A DNA stretch of 64,000 bases. Origin: Acetomicrobium hydrogeniformans (lineage in GTDB: Bacteria; Synergistota; Synergistia; Synergistales; JAFGMB01). A program made the translations under genes and the position numbers. Location: NCBI GenBank assembly GCA_016841745.1, contig JAENYO010000003.1, positions 124,001 through 188,000 on the forward strand, written 5' to 3'. Within the stretch, counting starts at the first letter, position 1. Every line of letters begins with the position of its first letter. Below are positions 25,042-35,050 of this stretch, one piece after another. Under the pieces are notes generated by a model that worked only from the letters and a program-made list of their open reading frames with translations, made no database searches and was not told the DNA's origin.

Positions 25042-26637
25042 TTACAAGATGCCTGCTTTTTGAAAAATCTTATATACCACTTCTGCAATTTGTCTTGCGA
25101 GGAAAGGTGGAACTGCGTTACCAACCTGCCTGTGTTGTGCTGTTCTTGGGCCTTCAAAGAAATAATTGTCAGGGAAAGTCTGAAGTCTTGCTGCTTCTCT
25201 AACTGTCAGGCTTCTGCATTGTTGTGGATCCGGATGAATATAATAATGCCCATCTTTTGCCATATGACTGGTTATTGTTGATGATGGTTTATCATCTAGT
25301 TGTACTCTGAATCTATCGGCGAAAATAGGATTTTTAGGGCCTTTTTTAACATTATTATGAGCAGGCCATATTTCTTCGGGAAAATCTTTGATTTTTGGAG
25401 ATATTTTATGTACTTTTGCATAACATGATGCAAAAAAGTATCTATGTAAATCAGTTTTCATATGCCCTTTGGGGCAGTGATTTGTACACCCCGTTAACCT
25501 GGGGTCAAGATACCATTTTCTATATAATTCATCCATTACACTTTTAGTTTCATTTCTTTCGGGGCAATACACTTCTTGTCCTTTTGGGAGAATCGACTGT
25601 TTCAATCTATTTATTTCTTCTTGGATAAAATTTTTTAATTCAGGTTTTTTCAGGTTGTTAAACCATTGTTCTTCTTCTATGGAGATGATTGCTTCCTTCC
25701 AGGAGGAAGCAGAATCTTTACCTCGAGATAAAGTACTTCTGATTTCAGGTAAATCAGAGATAGCCTGACTGAGTGTGAATGATGTATTTGACTCCGATAA
25801 ACACTCAGGCTTACCGATCTTTTTTAAGATATCAGATCTTATTCCTAGAAGAATTACTCTGTGTCTAGCCTGTGGGAGACCGTAGTGTTCTGATTTTACT
25901 ATGAAATCTGATGATTTTGCCTGCAAAGGGTCTTTAATTGACTGATTAAGCGGTTCTAAGGGCCATATGCTATAGCTTAAGTTTTCCATGTCTGAAAGCT
26001 CCAAGGCTTTGGCTGGAGAGTGAAAGTCCTTCAATATCTTAGGGAATATTTGTTCTCCCTTGACCTTGGATGAAAGAATACCTTTGACATTTTCCATGAC
26101 AAAAACTGCAGGCTGAACCTGAGTGATAACTTTCAGATATTCCTGGTATAGAAAATGTCTTTTGTCCTTTTCAAATTTTTCTTTGTTGCCATTCATTCTG
26201 GAGCGACCCATAAGAGAATATGCCTGACAGGGTGGACCGCCTATCAGGACTTTTTCATGTTCAGAGTGTTTGTGTAAAGCACTTTCGATCAATTCCTTGA
26301 CATCATCATCCTTACCAAGTTCTCGTTTGACCGCTTCCTTCAATGCTAAGTTTTTTTGTTTAGGGAATGCATTAAATAGTGTCTTCTTGGAAATCTCTCC
26401 CCTCAGGTATTGATAATATTCTTCAGGAGCTTTACCTTTGGGGAATTTCCTGAAAAAGCTCCTGAGTTGGAGAGTCTCATGCGCAAAGTTTTCCATCTCG
26501 ATTGAAAGGGCAATATTAAACAGGTTCTCAAATTTACCGCTGTTTCTTGGAGAAAAAGATGCAAATCCTTCTCCTAATCCTCCAGGACCGGCGAAAAGGT
26601 CAATTACAGGAATTCGGTTTTGTTTGGTTGATGACAT
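25042..26637 (-). CDS. dcm: C5-cytosine DNA methyltransferase (Dcm type)
   Basis: About 531 residues, longer than the minimal 330-420, with a large insert around the target-recognition region. Motifs in order: VIDLFAGPGGLGEGF (I), LIGGPPCQAYS with the catalytic C137 (IV), FVMENVKGI (VI), QARHRVILLGIR (VIII), SLTVREAARLQTFPDNYFF (IX) and QVGNAVPPFLA (X). It transfers a methyl group from S-adenosylmethionine to cytosine C5 and thereby marks self DNA. The ATG at 26637 follows cgggtga; a GTG at 26646 is an alternative. It is divergent from the GHKL ATPase gene and is the only DNA methyltransferase in the island. Confidence 0.95.
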   Translation of the reverse strand: MSSTKQNRIPVIDLFAGPGGLGEGFASFSPRNSGKFENLFNIALSIEMENFAHETLQLRSFFRKFPKGKAPEEYYQYLRGEISKKTLFNAFPKQKNLALKEAVKRELGKDDDVKELIESALHKHSEHEKVLIGGPPCQAYSLMGRSRMNGNKEKFEKDKRHFLYQEYLKVITQVQPAVFVMENVKGILSSKVKGEQIFPKILKDFHSPAKALELSDMENLSYSIWPLEPLNQSIKDPLQAKSSDFIVKSEHYGLPQARHRVILLGIRSDILKKIGKPECLSESNTSFTLSQAISDLPEIRSTLSRGKDSASSWKEAIISIEEEQWFNNLKKPELKNFIQEEINRLKQSILPKGQEVYCPERNETKSVMDELYRKWYLDPRLTGCTNHCPKGHMKTDLHRYFFASCYAKVHKISPKIKDFPEEIWPAHNNVKKGPKNPIFADRFRVQLDDKPSSTITSHMAKDGHYYIHPDPQQCRSLTVREAARLQTFPDNYFFEGPRTAQHRQVGNAVPPFLARQIAEVVYKIFQKAGIL

Positions 26638-26803
26638 TATATTCACCCGATGTAATGAAAATATATGTAGCTTTTAATAATCTATGTTTTCCTTTAGATA
26701 TCAATATACCATAAAGATTTTTTCATAAGATGATCCTTGAATAATATGTTATAAATAGATGATAGTGAATACAAAGTAAATCGTTTTTACCTTTATTGTT
26801 TAG

Positions 26804-26834
26804 TTGAAACCTATTTACATGGTGCAACTATTAC
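26804..26834 (+). promoter_or_regulatory. Possible promoter of the GHKL-Z1 operon
   Basis: TTGAAA (26804-26809) and TATTAC (26829-26834) are separated by 19 bp in the AT-rich space between the divergent dcm and GHKL genes. The boxes are imperfect and the spacing is long. The following inverted repeat would cover the transcription start. Confidence 0.3.
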
Positions 26835-26865
26835 AAACGATCTCCTTAGATTGGAAATCGTTTGT
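26833..26865. promoter_or_regulatory. Inverted repeat upstream of the GHKL ATPase gene
   Basis: ACAAACGAT (26833-26841) and ATCGTTTGT (26857-26865) form a perfect 9-bp inverted repeat with centres 24 bp apart, ending 38 bp before the ATG. It could be an operator or an mRNA hairpin in the leader. No regulator gene is visible in the island. Confidence 0.5.
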
Positions 26866-26903
26866 TTTCAATAATAGAGTCTATTGGAAGAGGGGAATTC
26901 TAC

Positions 26904-28511
26904 ATGAAAGAAATTGAAAGTATACCAAATGCTTCCAGAACTTTACAGGCACTGAAAAATCTTGGTTATGATATTAATTCCTCTATAGCGGATGTAGTTG
27001 ATAATTCAATATCCGCTAAAGTAGATTCAAATAATATTGATGTTAGTCTGATTATTGACCCCAGTGATAATATTGTATGTCGAATTCAGGATGATGGATG
27101 CGGCATGGACGAGAACACACTAAAGGAAGCAATGCGTTTCGGTACTGATACGACATATGAAAATAATAGCTTGGGTAAGTTTGGAATGGGTATGAAGACA
27201 GCATCCTTAAGTCATTGCGATGTTCTTACTGTAATTTCGAAAACAATGACTTCAGATATTTCTGGATTCAGATGGGATATCAGAAAGATTAATCACTCAC
27301 CCAACAAATGGACCCTTCTTCACCTTACTAAAAGAGAAATTCAAGACATTCTTGATAAAGAAAATCTCCAGCTTTCTTCACAAGGCACTATTGTGATGTG
27401 GGATGAACTTTTTTCAATCAATGAAGATTATCATTCATATCAGATTAGTAAATTTGCCAATAATTATTACTTCAGAATTTGTTCTCAACTCAAGGTGTAC
27501 CTTGGAATGATATATCACAGGTTTCTTGAAGGTAGTGTCGATAACCATCCCTCTTTTAATTTAACTGTTAATGGCGAACCAGTAACCCCCTGGGATCCCT
27601 TTTGGAGAAGTGAGGAAAACACAGAAGAAATACATTTCAATAAGGGGTTTTCTGAGCTGTTTTTCACTGGATGTTCTAAACCTGTCAGAATTTCTGGATA
27701 TGTCCTTCCGAATAAAGAAGGTTTTTCCACTGAAGAAGCCTGGAAAAATGCGAAAGGGCTTTTGTCATGGAATGATTCTCAAGGGTATTATATTTACAGA
27801 GCAAACCGGATGATTCGTTTTGGGGGGTGGCATGGAACCAAGGCTAAGGATGAACATGACAAACTTGCACGTCTCAGTATTGATATTGATCCAAGTCTGG
27901 ATGAATTGTTCCGAATTACAGTCAATAAATCAAAAGTCCAATTTCCTGAAAAATTATTCCTGCATTTAAAACAGAAAATTAATCCAAAGATTATTGGAAA
28001 AGCGAAATCCAAATATAACAAATCCAAAGAAAAACTTCATGTAAAAAATAAAATCAGAAGTAGTGAAAAGGGAAAGATAATCCCGAAAGAATTACTATCT
28101 GACAATAATATTCATACTAATAGAGGAAAAAGGGAGAATATAGGTTTTGTGGAAGTTAACAATCCAAATGGTACGTGGCTGGCTAACAGAATTAATGATT
28201 TTCTCAAATACGGTACCAGTAAAGATTTTGAGATTATCTCAGAAAATCTGAAAGAAGAAAAACTGTGGAAGATTGTCTGTCATAGTAGTGGTAAGTTCAA
28301 GGTAATTGTAAATGCTTCTCACCCATTTTACTTAAAATACTATAATTCATCAACAAATAAGGCCGTCACTGAAGCATTGGATGCGCTAATCTTTTCCTTA
28401 GCTTTTGCAGAGCTTTATAATCGAAATGATCAGAATAGCCAATTGTTCAAAACCTATAAAACGGTTTGTTCAAAGTCACTTGAAAGACTTTTGATGGAAG
28501 GGATTATTTAA
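26904..28511 (+). CDS. GHKL (MORC/MutL-like) ATPase of a restriction-modification-linked system
   Basis: About 535 residues. The N-terminal GHKL fold has the N-box SSIADVVDNSISA (D33, N34), the G1 box DDGCGMD (residues 63-69) and the G2 box GKFGMGMKTAS (91-101). A transducer domain and a lysine-rich linker (about 370-410, near KSKYNKSKEKLHVKN) follow, then a C-terminal domain. GHKL ATPases of this kind are known to cluster with Z1 helicases, cytosine methylases and Vsr, and are proposed to sense or remodel unmodified DNA. The ATG at 26904 is preceded by ggaagagggg; a TTG at 26862 lies within the inverted repeat and is unlikely. The Z1 gene follows after one base. Confidence 0.92.
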   Translation: MKEIESIPNASRTLQALKNLGYDINSSIADVVDNSISAKVDSNNIDVSLIIDPSDNIVCRIQDDGCGMDENTLKEAMRFGTDTTYENNSLGKFGMGMKTASLSHCDVLTVISKTMTSDISGFRWDIRKINHSPNKWTLLHLTKREIQDILDKENLQLSSQGTIVMWDELFSINEDYHSYQISKFANNYYFRICSQLKVYLGMIYHRFLEGSVDNHPSFNLTVNGEPVTPWDPFWRSEENTEEIHFNKGFSELFFTGCSKPVRISGYVLPNKEGFSTEEAWKNAKGLLSWNDSQGYYIYRANRMIRFGGWHGTKAKDEHDKLARLSIDIDPSLDELFRITVNKSKVQFPEKLFLHLKQKINPKIIGKAKSKYNKSKEKLHVKNKIRSSEKGKIIPKELLSDNNIHTNRGKRENIGFVEVNNPNGTWLANRINDFLKYGTSKDFEIISENLKEEKLWKIVCHSSGKFKVIVNASHPFYLKYYNSSTNKAVTEALDALIFSLAFAELYNRNDQNSQLFKTYKTVCSKSLERLLMEGII

Positions 28512-28512
28512 T

Positions 28513-31164
28513 ATGAAAATTGAATCACATTATCTTGATCATTTTGTATATATCCTTGTTCAGAGATTTTACTATCAGGGTGAACAATTATTTAATATTG
28601 ATGATGAATTGAAAGGTCTTACACATCCAGTTACAAATGCACAACTTGACCCGGAATCACGAGATGCAATTGAAAAAGGTTTTTTAGACAAGATCCGATA
28701 TAGAAAATCACGTGAAGGTTCTGTTATTGTTCCAGTATCAATGGTTTCGGATCCCAGAGGCCATGAAGAATGGTATGAAGAATGGCTTTCTTCTAATGAT
28801 AATGATGAGGGGATGTATTATTGGAAGCGATTAGAGGATTTTCTCTCGCAAGAATTCACTCCCAAGTATGGTCCGGAAAGAGCTGGTAAGATTATTAAGT
28901 CCATAGATGAAGCAACTCACTCGATTATGGGGAAAATGGCTAATCCATTGAGAACTGAATTTAATTACAAAGGCCTGGTACTTGGTCATGTTCAAAGTGG
29001 GAAGACAGCTAATTTCACGGCTCTTATTGCTAAAGCGGCAGATTCAGGTTACAAATTGATCATCGTACTGGCTGGAATCCATAATATCCTGCGAAGACAG
29101 ACTCAAATTCGATTAGATAGAGAATTGACAGGAATTACAGATGTTACAGATCCTAGATCGTATATTTCCATACCAGGGCCAGCTAAACGTTGGAATAGAT
29201 TCACCAGTGCTGGACATGATTTCTCAATTGGGACAAACGGTCTCTTTGAAAATTACTGCAGTATCGACAACCCTTCCTTATTTGTTGTGAAAAAAAATGT
29301 AAGTGTCTTAGATAAGCTGATAGAGTATTTTAATCATGCATCAACAGAATTGAGAGCACAACTTCCCGTTCTAGTGATAGATGATGAAGCTGACCAGGCA
29401 TCTGTTGATACAAATGCTAATGACCCTGATTCTGATCCGACAAGAACGAATCGTTGCATTAGAAGTATCCTCAAGCTCTTTCCTTGTAAAACATATGTTG
29501 GATATACTGCTACACCTTTTGCCAATGTTCTTATTGATATGCAATCTGAACATGATGCTTTCGAGGATGATTTGTATCCAAGGAACTTTATTGTATCTTT
29601 ACCTCAACCAGAAGGCTATTTTGGTACTGCAGAACTATTTAAGAGTGATTTATCGGAAAAATTTGTTGAAGCGATTTCTCCTGAAGAAGGAGATATCTTG
29701 GTCAGTAATGGGAAGATGTCTGTTCATTTATCAGAAGCAATTGATGAATTTATTCTAGGTTGTGCTGTAAGAAATCTCCGTCAAGATAGAATGAAACCAA
29801 TGAGCATGCTTGTGCATGTTTCTCGTAGAATCGATGACATGAAAATCATCAAAAAGCTGATAGATGAATATGTTTCAGAAATTGCTGGTCGCTATTACAA
29901 CCAAGCCCTTTCAGCACCTTTGAAAGATGAATTTAGATATATCTGGGATCGTTTTCATGAGGACGGATTAGCAATTAGAGAACAATTAGATCTAGAACAT
30001 TTCACCCCTGATTATCATCAGGTCTGGGATGAAGTTGGAAATATTTTCGATATTTTACGAGTTATGGAGCTGAGCAGTGATTCAGGCGATAGTTTGGACT
30101 ATGAAACAGGAGAAGAGATTAAGGTTATTGCAGTAGGTGGAGACAAGCTCTCAAGAGGTTTAACCTTAGAAGGACTCATGACAAGTTATTATCTCAGAGA
30201 GAGCCGACAATATGATACGTTGCTTCAAATGGGAAGATGGTTCGGTTACCGTAAGGGATACGAAGATTTAACGCGGATTCATACTACCGAAGGAATCTGG
30301 AGTTTTTTCGAACATTTAGCTCTAGTCGAAGATGAATTAAGAAGTGAAATATATAGATATGAAGAAGAAAATATGACACCACTTCAGATGGCAGTTGCAA
30401 TTAGAGATCATAGATATCTGAACGTTACTGCTCCAAATAAAATGGGAGCTGCACGAGCCAGGCAAATTTCTTATAGTGATTCTTTAAACCAGACAATATG
30501 GTTTCCCTTGGATAAGCCAGAAATCCTCAGGGCTAATTATCATCTAGGTGACAGTTTCATAAGAGATATCAATACTGAGAATGGATTTGAGAATATCAAT
30601 GGTAGAGGTGTATATCTCGCAAAGCAAAAAGTTCCAGGCGAATGGTTATTGGAGAGTTTTTTAAACCGGTATACTTTTGCTAACAGGGAGGAAACGGCAG
30701 GCCCTGGTTTAGATGCAAACAGATTACTTAAGTATATTTTCAGGAGATTGAATGATACAAATCCCGAATTAACAAAATGGAGTGTTGCTGTGGTAGGAAA
30801 TCAAAAATCGACAAAAGACAATCCATCCGTCAAGTATGGTGATCTTTCATTGAACATGATTCAGCGTAGCAGGAAACACACTGAACATGGCTATAATATT
30901 GGCGTGTTAACTGAACCTGCTCATCTGAAAATTAATGGTGTCTCCAGGGAATTAAGATCGCCGCAAAACCCACTGCTATTACTGTATTTGGTTTGGAAGG
31001 GCAGTAAAGCTGTAAAATTTGTAGAAACAGATAGATTACGTCCTAATGTAAGGATTGACCTGTATCGATTTATAGATACTCAAAAAGTGGATCTATTGGG
31101 AATAGCTGTCGTGTTACCAAAGAGTGATTATGAACCTGAAAATTATATTGGGCAGTTGTTATGA
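28513..31164 (+). CDS. Z1-domain helicase-like protein
   Basis: 883 residues. A helicase-like ATPase core has Walker A GHVQSGKT (158-165), LIIVLAGIHNILRRQTQIRL, the Walker B-like VLVIDDEADQ (D290-D294) and YVGYTATPFANVL. The Z1 region carries VGGDKLSRGLTLEGLMTSYY and RQYDTLLQMGRWFGYRKGYE, which resemble helicase motifs V and VI. It is the translocase expected to act with the GHKL ATPase and the nuclease encoded on both sides. It follows the GHKL gene after one base and overlaps the next gene by 4 bp (ATGA), so all three form one operon. Confidence 0.94.
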   Translation: MKIESHYLDHFVYILVQRFYYQGEQLFNIDDELKGLTHPVTNAQLDPESRDAIEKGFLDKIRYRKSREGSVIVPVSMVSDPRGHEEWYEEWLSSNDNDEGMYYWKRLEDFLSQEFTPKYGPERAGKIIKSIDEATHSIMGKMANPLRTEFNYKGLVLGHVQSGKTANFTALIAKAADSGYKLIIVLAGIHNILRRQTQIRLDRELTGITDVTDPRSYISIPGPAKRWNRFTSAGHDFSIGTNGLFENYCSIDNPSLFVVKKNVSVLDKLIEYFNHASTELRAQLPVLVIDDEADQASVDTNANDPDSDPTRTNRCIRSILKLFPCKTYVGYTATPFANVLIDMQSEHDAFEDDLYPRNFIVSLPQPEGYFGTAELFKSDLSEKFVEAISPEEGDILVSNGKMSVHLSEAIDEFILGCAVRNLRQDRMKPMSMLVHVSRRIDDMKIIKKLIDEYVSEIAGRYYNQALSAPLKDEFRYIWDRFHEDGLAIREQLDLEHFTPDYHQVWDEVGNIFDILRVMELSSDSGDSLDYETGEEIKVIAVGGDKLSRGLTLEGLMTSYYLRESRQYDTLLQMGRWFGYRKGYEDLTRIHTTEGIWSFFEHLALVEDELRSEIYRYEEENMTPLQMAVAIRDHRYLNVTAPNKMGAARARQISYSDSLNQTIWFPLDKPEILRANYHLGDSFIRDINTENGFENINGRGVYLAKQKVPGEWLLESFLNRYTFANREETAGPGLDANRLLKYIFRRLNDTNPELTKWSVAVVGNQKSTKDNPSVKYGDLSLNMIQRSRKHTEHGYNIGVLTEPAHLKINGVSRELRSPQNPLLLLYLVWKGSKAVKFVETDRLRPNVRIDLYRFIDTQKVDLLGIAVVLPKSDYEPENYIGQLL

Positions 31165-32174
31165 ATTACTCAGAATTGTGTATTGACACGTGGAATCAGC
31201 TTGACACATCAGGTGACCTTATATTTGGGTATAGAACATGTTGTTTAGGCTTGAATGATGATGATAAGACTGATTTACATATTTTTGTAGATGAGCAGAA
31301 TAGATACCACCTGGCAATTATAGTATCAGATGCCATAACAAAAGATATTAAAGATCCACATGTAAATGGGTTGCGAATAGGATTATGTCAGTACAGATTT
31401 GATGATGACAGGGTAAATCAGGTTATTGATTTGACATGCCATATAGGAGGTTACCTTGAAGAGTTTACCGAGATTGTCAGGCAGATAGCCAGGGCGATTC
31501 TGGAAAATGGAGACCTACCTGACATTGCAGTCAATGAGGTAATCAACAGCTGGATCTCCTTCTGGTCCAACCAGCGGAAGGAAGCTTTATCGGAAGAAGA
31601 CCAGATTGGGCTTTTCTGTGAACTGCTAGTTCTTCAAAAGATGTGTGGTATAAACCCCAGTAATGCTATAAATGCCTGGAGAGGTCCACTAGGTGAAAAA
31701 CATGATTTCAATTTTACCGATTGGACTGTTGAGGTAAAGGGCACACGCAGGAAAAAACGCATTCACACAATAAATGGAATTGACCAGTTAAAACGTTTAT
31801 ATAACAAAAATTTAGCATTTGTCTCATTCATGCTGTGTGTTTCTGATGGCGAGAAATCTAGCAATTTGCCTTCTCTGATTGAATCTATAATTCAAGACTA
31901 TTTTCGTGAGAAACCAAATCTAGTTGTCCGGTTTAATGATTTACTCTCCGCCTATGGATATAGCCCAATGCATGAAAGGGAATACAGTAAATTCAATATT
32001 GAAATAATAGAATCATTTTTTTATGAAATTGATGATACCTTTCCTAAGATCATTTCTGACATGTTCAATGAAACTCTTAACCCGAGAGTTTTATCTGTAC
32101 GTTATGATATTTCTCTTGAGGGTATCCAGGGGACAGACTTTCATCAGATTCGTTGGGGAGATTATTGTTATTGA
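31161..32174 (+). CDS. PD-(D/E)XK motif protein (DUF4420), probable nuclease
   Basis: 337 residues. The nuclease signature is HDFNFTDWTVEVKGTRRKK (D182, E191-V-K193), preceded by the helix DQIGLFCELLVLQKM, which holds the conserved glutamate of this fold. This family regularly follows Z1 genes and is thought to cut DNA for the system. It begins in the last codon of the Z1 gene (ATGA overlap). In many such operons an AIPR-family protein comes next; here there is instead a 305-bp gap and a DISARM-like set. Confidence 0.9.
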   Translation: MNYSELCIDTWNQLDTSGDLIFGYRTCCLGLNDDDKTDLHIFVDEQNRYHLAIIVSDAITKDIKDPHVNGLRIGLCQYRFDDDRVNQVIDLTCHIGGYLEEFTEIVRQIARAILENGDLPDIAVNEVINSWISFWSNQRKEALSEEDQIGLFCELLVLQKMCGINPSNAINAWRGPLGEKHDFNFTDWTVEVKGTRRKKRIHTINGIDQLKRLYNKNLAFVSFMLCVSDGEKSSNLPSLIESIIQDYFREKPNLVVRFNDLLSAYGYSPMHEREYSKFNIEIIESFFYEIDDTFPKIISDMFNETLNPRVLSVRYDISLEGIQGTDFHQIRWGDYCY

Positions 32175-32479
32175 TCTTAATTTTTCCGGGATTTGGTTCA
32201 GTTTCCATGTGGATTTCTGACACTGTTCAAAGACAGGGTGACGATTTATGGGTTCTGAGAATATGTCTCTTAATCATGTTCGTTCCGCCAGAAAGACCCA
32301 GAGACTTCAGAGCTTGAAATGACTCTTTTCCATTATAGAGAGAGGTTTTCCCCTATTCGATATGATTTTTAAAGTAACTATTGTTGTATTTAAAGGTACA
32401 TTTATGATTATGATGAAAGTAGTGATAAAAAAACAGGACATTAAATGAAGAAGATCAATGAATTTCCCGGAGGAATAAT
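32175..32479. other. Gap between the GHKL-Z1 set and the DISARM-like set
   Basis: No gene is supported. A 24-codon frame starting near 32250 (MGSENMSLNHVRSARKTQRL) is protein-like but too short to call. I see no clear terminator. The segment just before 32480 is AT-rich and ends in the ribosome site ggaggaat, so a promoter for the second set may lie here. Confidence 0.4.
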
Positions 32480-35050
32480 ATGACTATTGCCTCAGGCAAT
32501 CCGTTTTTTGATTTTCAAAAAGCTTTAAACAATCTCCCAGGGAGCCAAAGTTTATCTTTTAAACATCTTTGGGAGCAAATGAACATTGCTTATCTGGTTG
32601 GTTCCCGTATGGTTCTACCAACTGAATTAGATAAAATTAATTCAGCCCTTGTCAATGCTACAATTTTAGAAAGAACTTCTTTATTATTAGTGTTACCAGA
32701 CTCAGATCCATCTCATTTAAGTTTCATATTGGCTCCTGCTATACTTCAAACTGCTCATTTTACATTGAAAAATCAAGTGATAAATAAACATATTCTTTGT
32801 TTTAGTTCGAATATTCAACTGCGTAAAGATCTTTTAAACGTCAGGGTTAAGAGATTAGAAGATTCAAATATCGTTCAACAGGTCATATTAGGAGAAAGAG
32901 CTCGAATCCAATTTAGAGACCCTAAAGAGCTTCCTACATTCATTTTTACTTCATTATCCCCTGAAAAAATGGTCAGATCACCTGAGAATCTTCAGCCTTT
33001 GTGGACTTTCATCGATTGCGATAGAGTTGAAAGAAATATTTGTTCTTCAAATATTATAAAAATACTCGAAGAGAAAAAAATTCCAGTAATAGCGGTTACA
33101 TCAAATCCATTCTCACCCATAATCGATACATTTAGATCTAATAATATGAATGTGTTCCAGTGGCCATCAAGTGGTATTAGAAATCTTAGAACACCTAAAA
33201 CAACTGAAAATCTCTTAACAATGTGTATTGAAGGCCTTGAAAATCCAGAGAAGACATTAGTACACTCTTTAGCAGTAGTCAAAGAAAATTCCAGTATATC
33301 TACGCTCTTTAGAAATGTGTACCGTAAATTGATGCGGGCAAAAGAAAATGCAAAGGGGGGCTTGCAATCAAAAGCGATCGCCTTGAGTTTCCGATATTTC
33401 AACGCTCTAAAAACTCTAACTGTCCCAATTAATCTATTTGATTGTGAATGCAAGAATTTCTGGGGAGTTCAAACCCTGGAAACAAGAAAAGGTTCATTAC
33501 AATATGTTCTGAGATATTTGGAAAAAACAGATTCTGCTTTAATTGACACCTTGTCAGATGTATATGGTGATTTGGCTAAAATTCATACAATATTTGAGAA
33601 TCAATTACCTCCCAGAGGCCTATCAATTATCAAAGCTTTGGAAAGGATACAAGGAAATGAAAAGTGTGTTTTCTGTTTCAATACAATGGCAAACAAGATA
33701 ATCTTTTCATATTATCTATTGGCGAAACATAACATTACCATGAGCAAACTGGCAACGAAAAACATCTTTCTTCTATCAGTCAAAGAATTTGCAGCGTTTT
33801 TCAATGCCCAGAAGAGGAGAAGTCAATGTAGTTTTTTGAAGTTACCTGAGGATATTTTAAATTCACTAAATAGGGACTTTTCTGTTGAGAGAACCGAAGT
33901 AGTTTTTATGTCTTTGCCCAATAGTTATTTGTTAAAGTACCTATGTGTTTTCGCTTGTTTTAAGGATTTACACTTCCTGATTTACCCCTATGAATACCAT
34001 TCATTAATGATTCTACTTAAGTATGCCCAAAAAAATATGATATTAGATATTAATGACAATTTTACTTCGCTCTCTAATTTGAGTAAGATCCCAATCTGTT
34101 CTGTAAATGTTAAGCGATCTAAAATCTTTGAGCTGGTTAATTTTACCGAAGAATTAGCTTGTGATTTCAAAACAAGTATTCCAGTACTTGATACTAATCA
34201 AACAACAACAGACGAGTTTTCTCTACAAAAGGAGTTAGCCTTTTTGTTGAGCGATGAAGAAGATACAGAGATAACTACGTCTTCTTTACACAGAATTAGT
34301 GATTCTGTAAGTCTGGAACTTGAGGATGATCAGGTGAGAAATGATTTTGTACAAAAGGCAGTGGAACTCCAATTTGAAGAATCATATATTGGAAGGTTTA
34401 GCGAAGATACTCTCTTGTACGTTATCAAATCATTTAGAGGTAAATTGAAGTTGCAAAAAGCGTTTGTGAAATCTCTTAGAAAAGGAGAAAGAATAGTATT
34501 TCTCCCGCAACAGAAACGACAAAATCTATATGATCTATTGATTGAAAAATTACATAACCAAGGGCCTATTCAGATTCATCTCTCATTCATTTCACATTGG
34601 CAAACTGAATTACTAGAAGCATATATGGTGTGGAAGCATAACGGAGGGAATCTGAAGGATTTATTGTCAAAGATGCAAGGAAGTGGAAGTAAAATACAAT
34701 CTCTTCAGGCGATTAGGTCCTGGATTAATGGATATATCCTTCACCCGCGAGATCCCAATGACCTTCTAAGACTTTCCCAGATACTGAATATGTCATTTAC
34801 ACAACAAAATTATAAGCGGATTCACAAAGCAGCGACAAGACTGGCTAATTTACACCGGATGATATCCCACAGATTAAGCAAATCTATAGAAACTGGTATG
34901 GATAAAAACTCTGGGGATTTAATTGACAATGAAACTGGACTGACTAATCAGGATCTGATGGAATCAGTATTGGTCCTGACTCTACAATCGATGCGAGTTG
35001 TATCCGGGATATATTTTGAATCTGATCTGGGCATATTTGAAAAGGGATAA
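32480..35050 (+). CDS. Large protein in the position of DrmE, possibly a degenerate helicase
   Basis: 856 residues, AT-rich, with a strong ggaggaat before the ATG. No intact Walker motif is visible. The first 230 residues nevertheless have the layout of a decayed helicase domain: RTSLLLVLPDSDPSHLSFIL where motif I would be, PLWTFIDCDRVER where motif II would be, and PVIAVTSNP where motif III (SAT) would be. The C-terminal 250 residues are helical and basic. In class 2 DISARM systems a large first gene, drmE, precedes drmA and drmB; length, position and neighbours fit, so a DrmE-like role is likely but not proven. It may recognise or hold DNA without hydrolysing ATP. Confidence 0.5.
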   Translation: MTIASGNPFFDFQKALNNLPGSQSLSFKHLWEQMNIAYLVGSRMVLPTELDKINSALVNATILERTSLLLVLPDSDPSHLSFILAPAILQTAHFTLKNQVINKHILCFSSNIQLRKDLLNVRVKRLEDSNIVQQVILGERARIQFRDPKELPTFIFTSLSPEKMVRSPENLQPLWTFIDCDRVERNICSSNIIKILEEKKIPVIAVTSNPFSPIIDTFRSNNMNVFQWPSSGIRNLRTPKTTENLLTMCIEGLENPEKTLVHSLAVVKENSSISTLFRNVYRKLMRAKENAKGGLQSKAIALSFRYFNALKTLTVPINLFDCECKNFWGVQTLETRKGSLQYVLRYLEKTDSALIDTLSDVYGDLAKIHTIFENQLPPRGLSIIKALERIQGNEKCVFCFNTMANKIIFSYYLLAKHNITMSKLATKNIFLLSVKEFAAFFNAQKRRSQCSFLKLPEDILNSLNRDFSVERTEVVFMSLPNSYLLKYLCVFACFKDLHFLIYPYEYHSLMILLKYAQKNMILDINDNFTSLSNLSKIPICSVNVKRSKIFELVNFTEELACDFKTSIPVLDTNQTTTDEFSLQKELAFLLSDEEDTEITTSSLHRISDSVSLELEDDQVRNDFVQKAVELQFEESYIGRFSEDTLLYVIKSFRGKLKLQKAFVKSLRKGERIVFLPQQKRQNLYDLLIEKLHNQGPIQIHLSFISHWQTELLEAYMVWKHNGGNLKDLLSKMQGSGSKIQSLQAIRSWINGYILHPRDPNDLLRLSQILNMSFTQQNYKRIHKAATRLANLHRMISHRLSKSIETGMDKNSGDLIDNETGLTNQDLMESVLVLTLQSMRVVSGIYFESDLGIFEKG

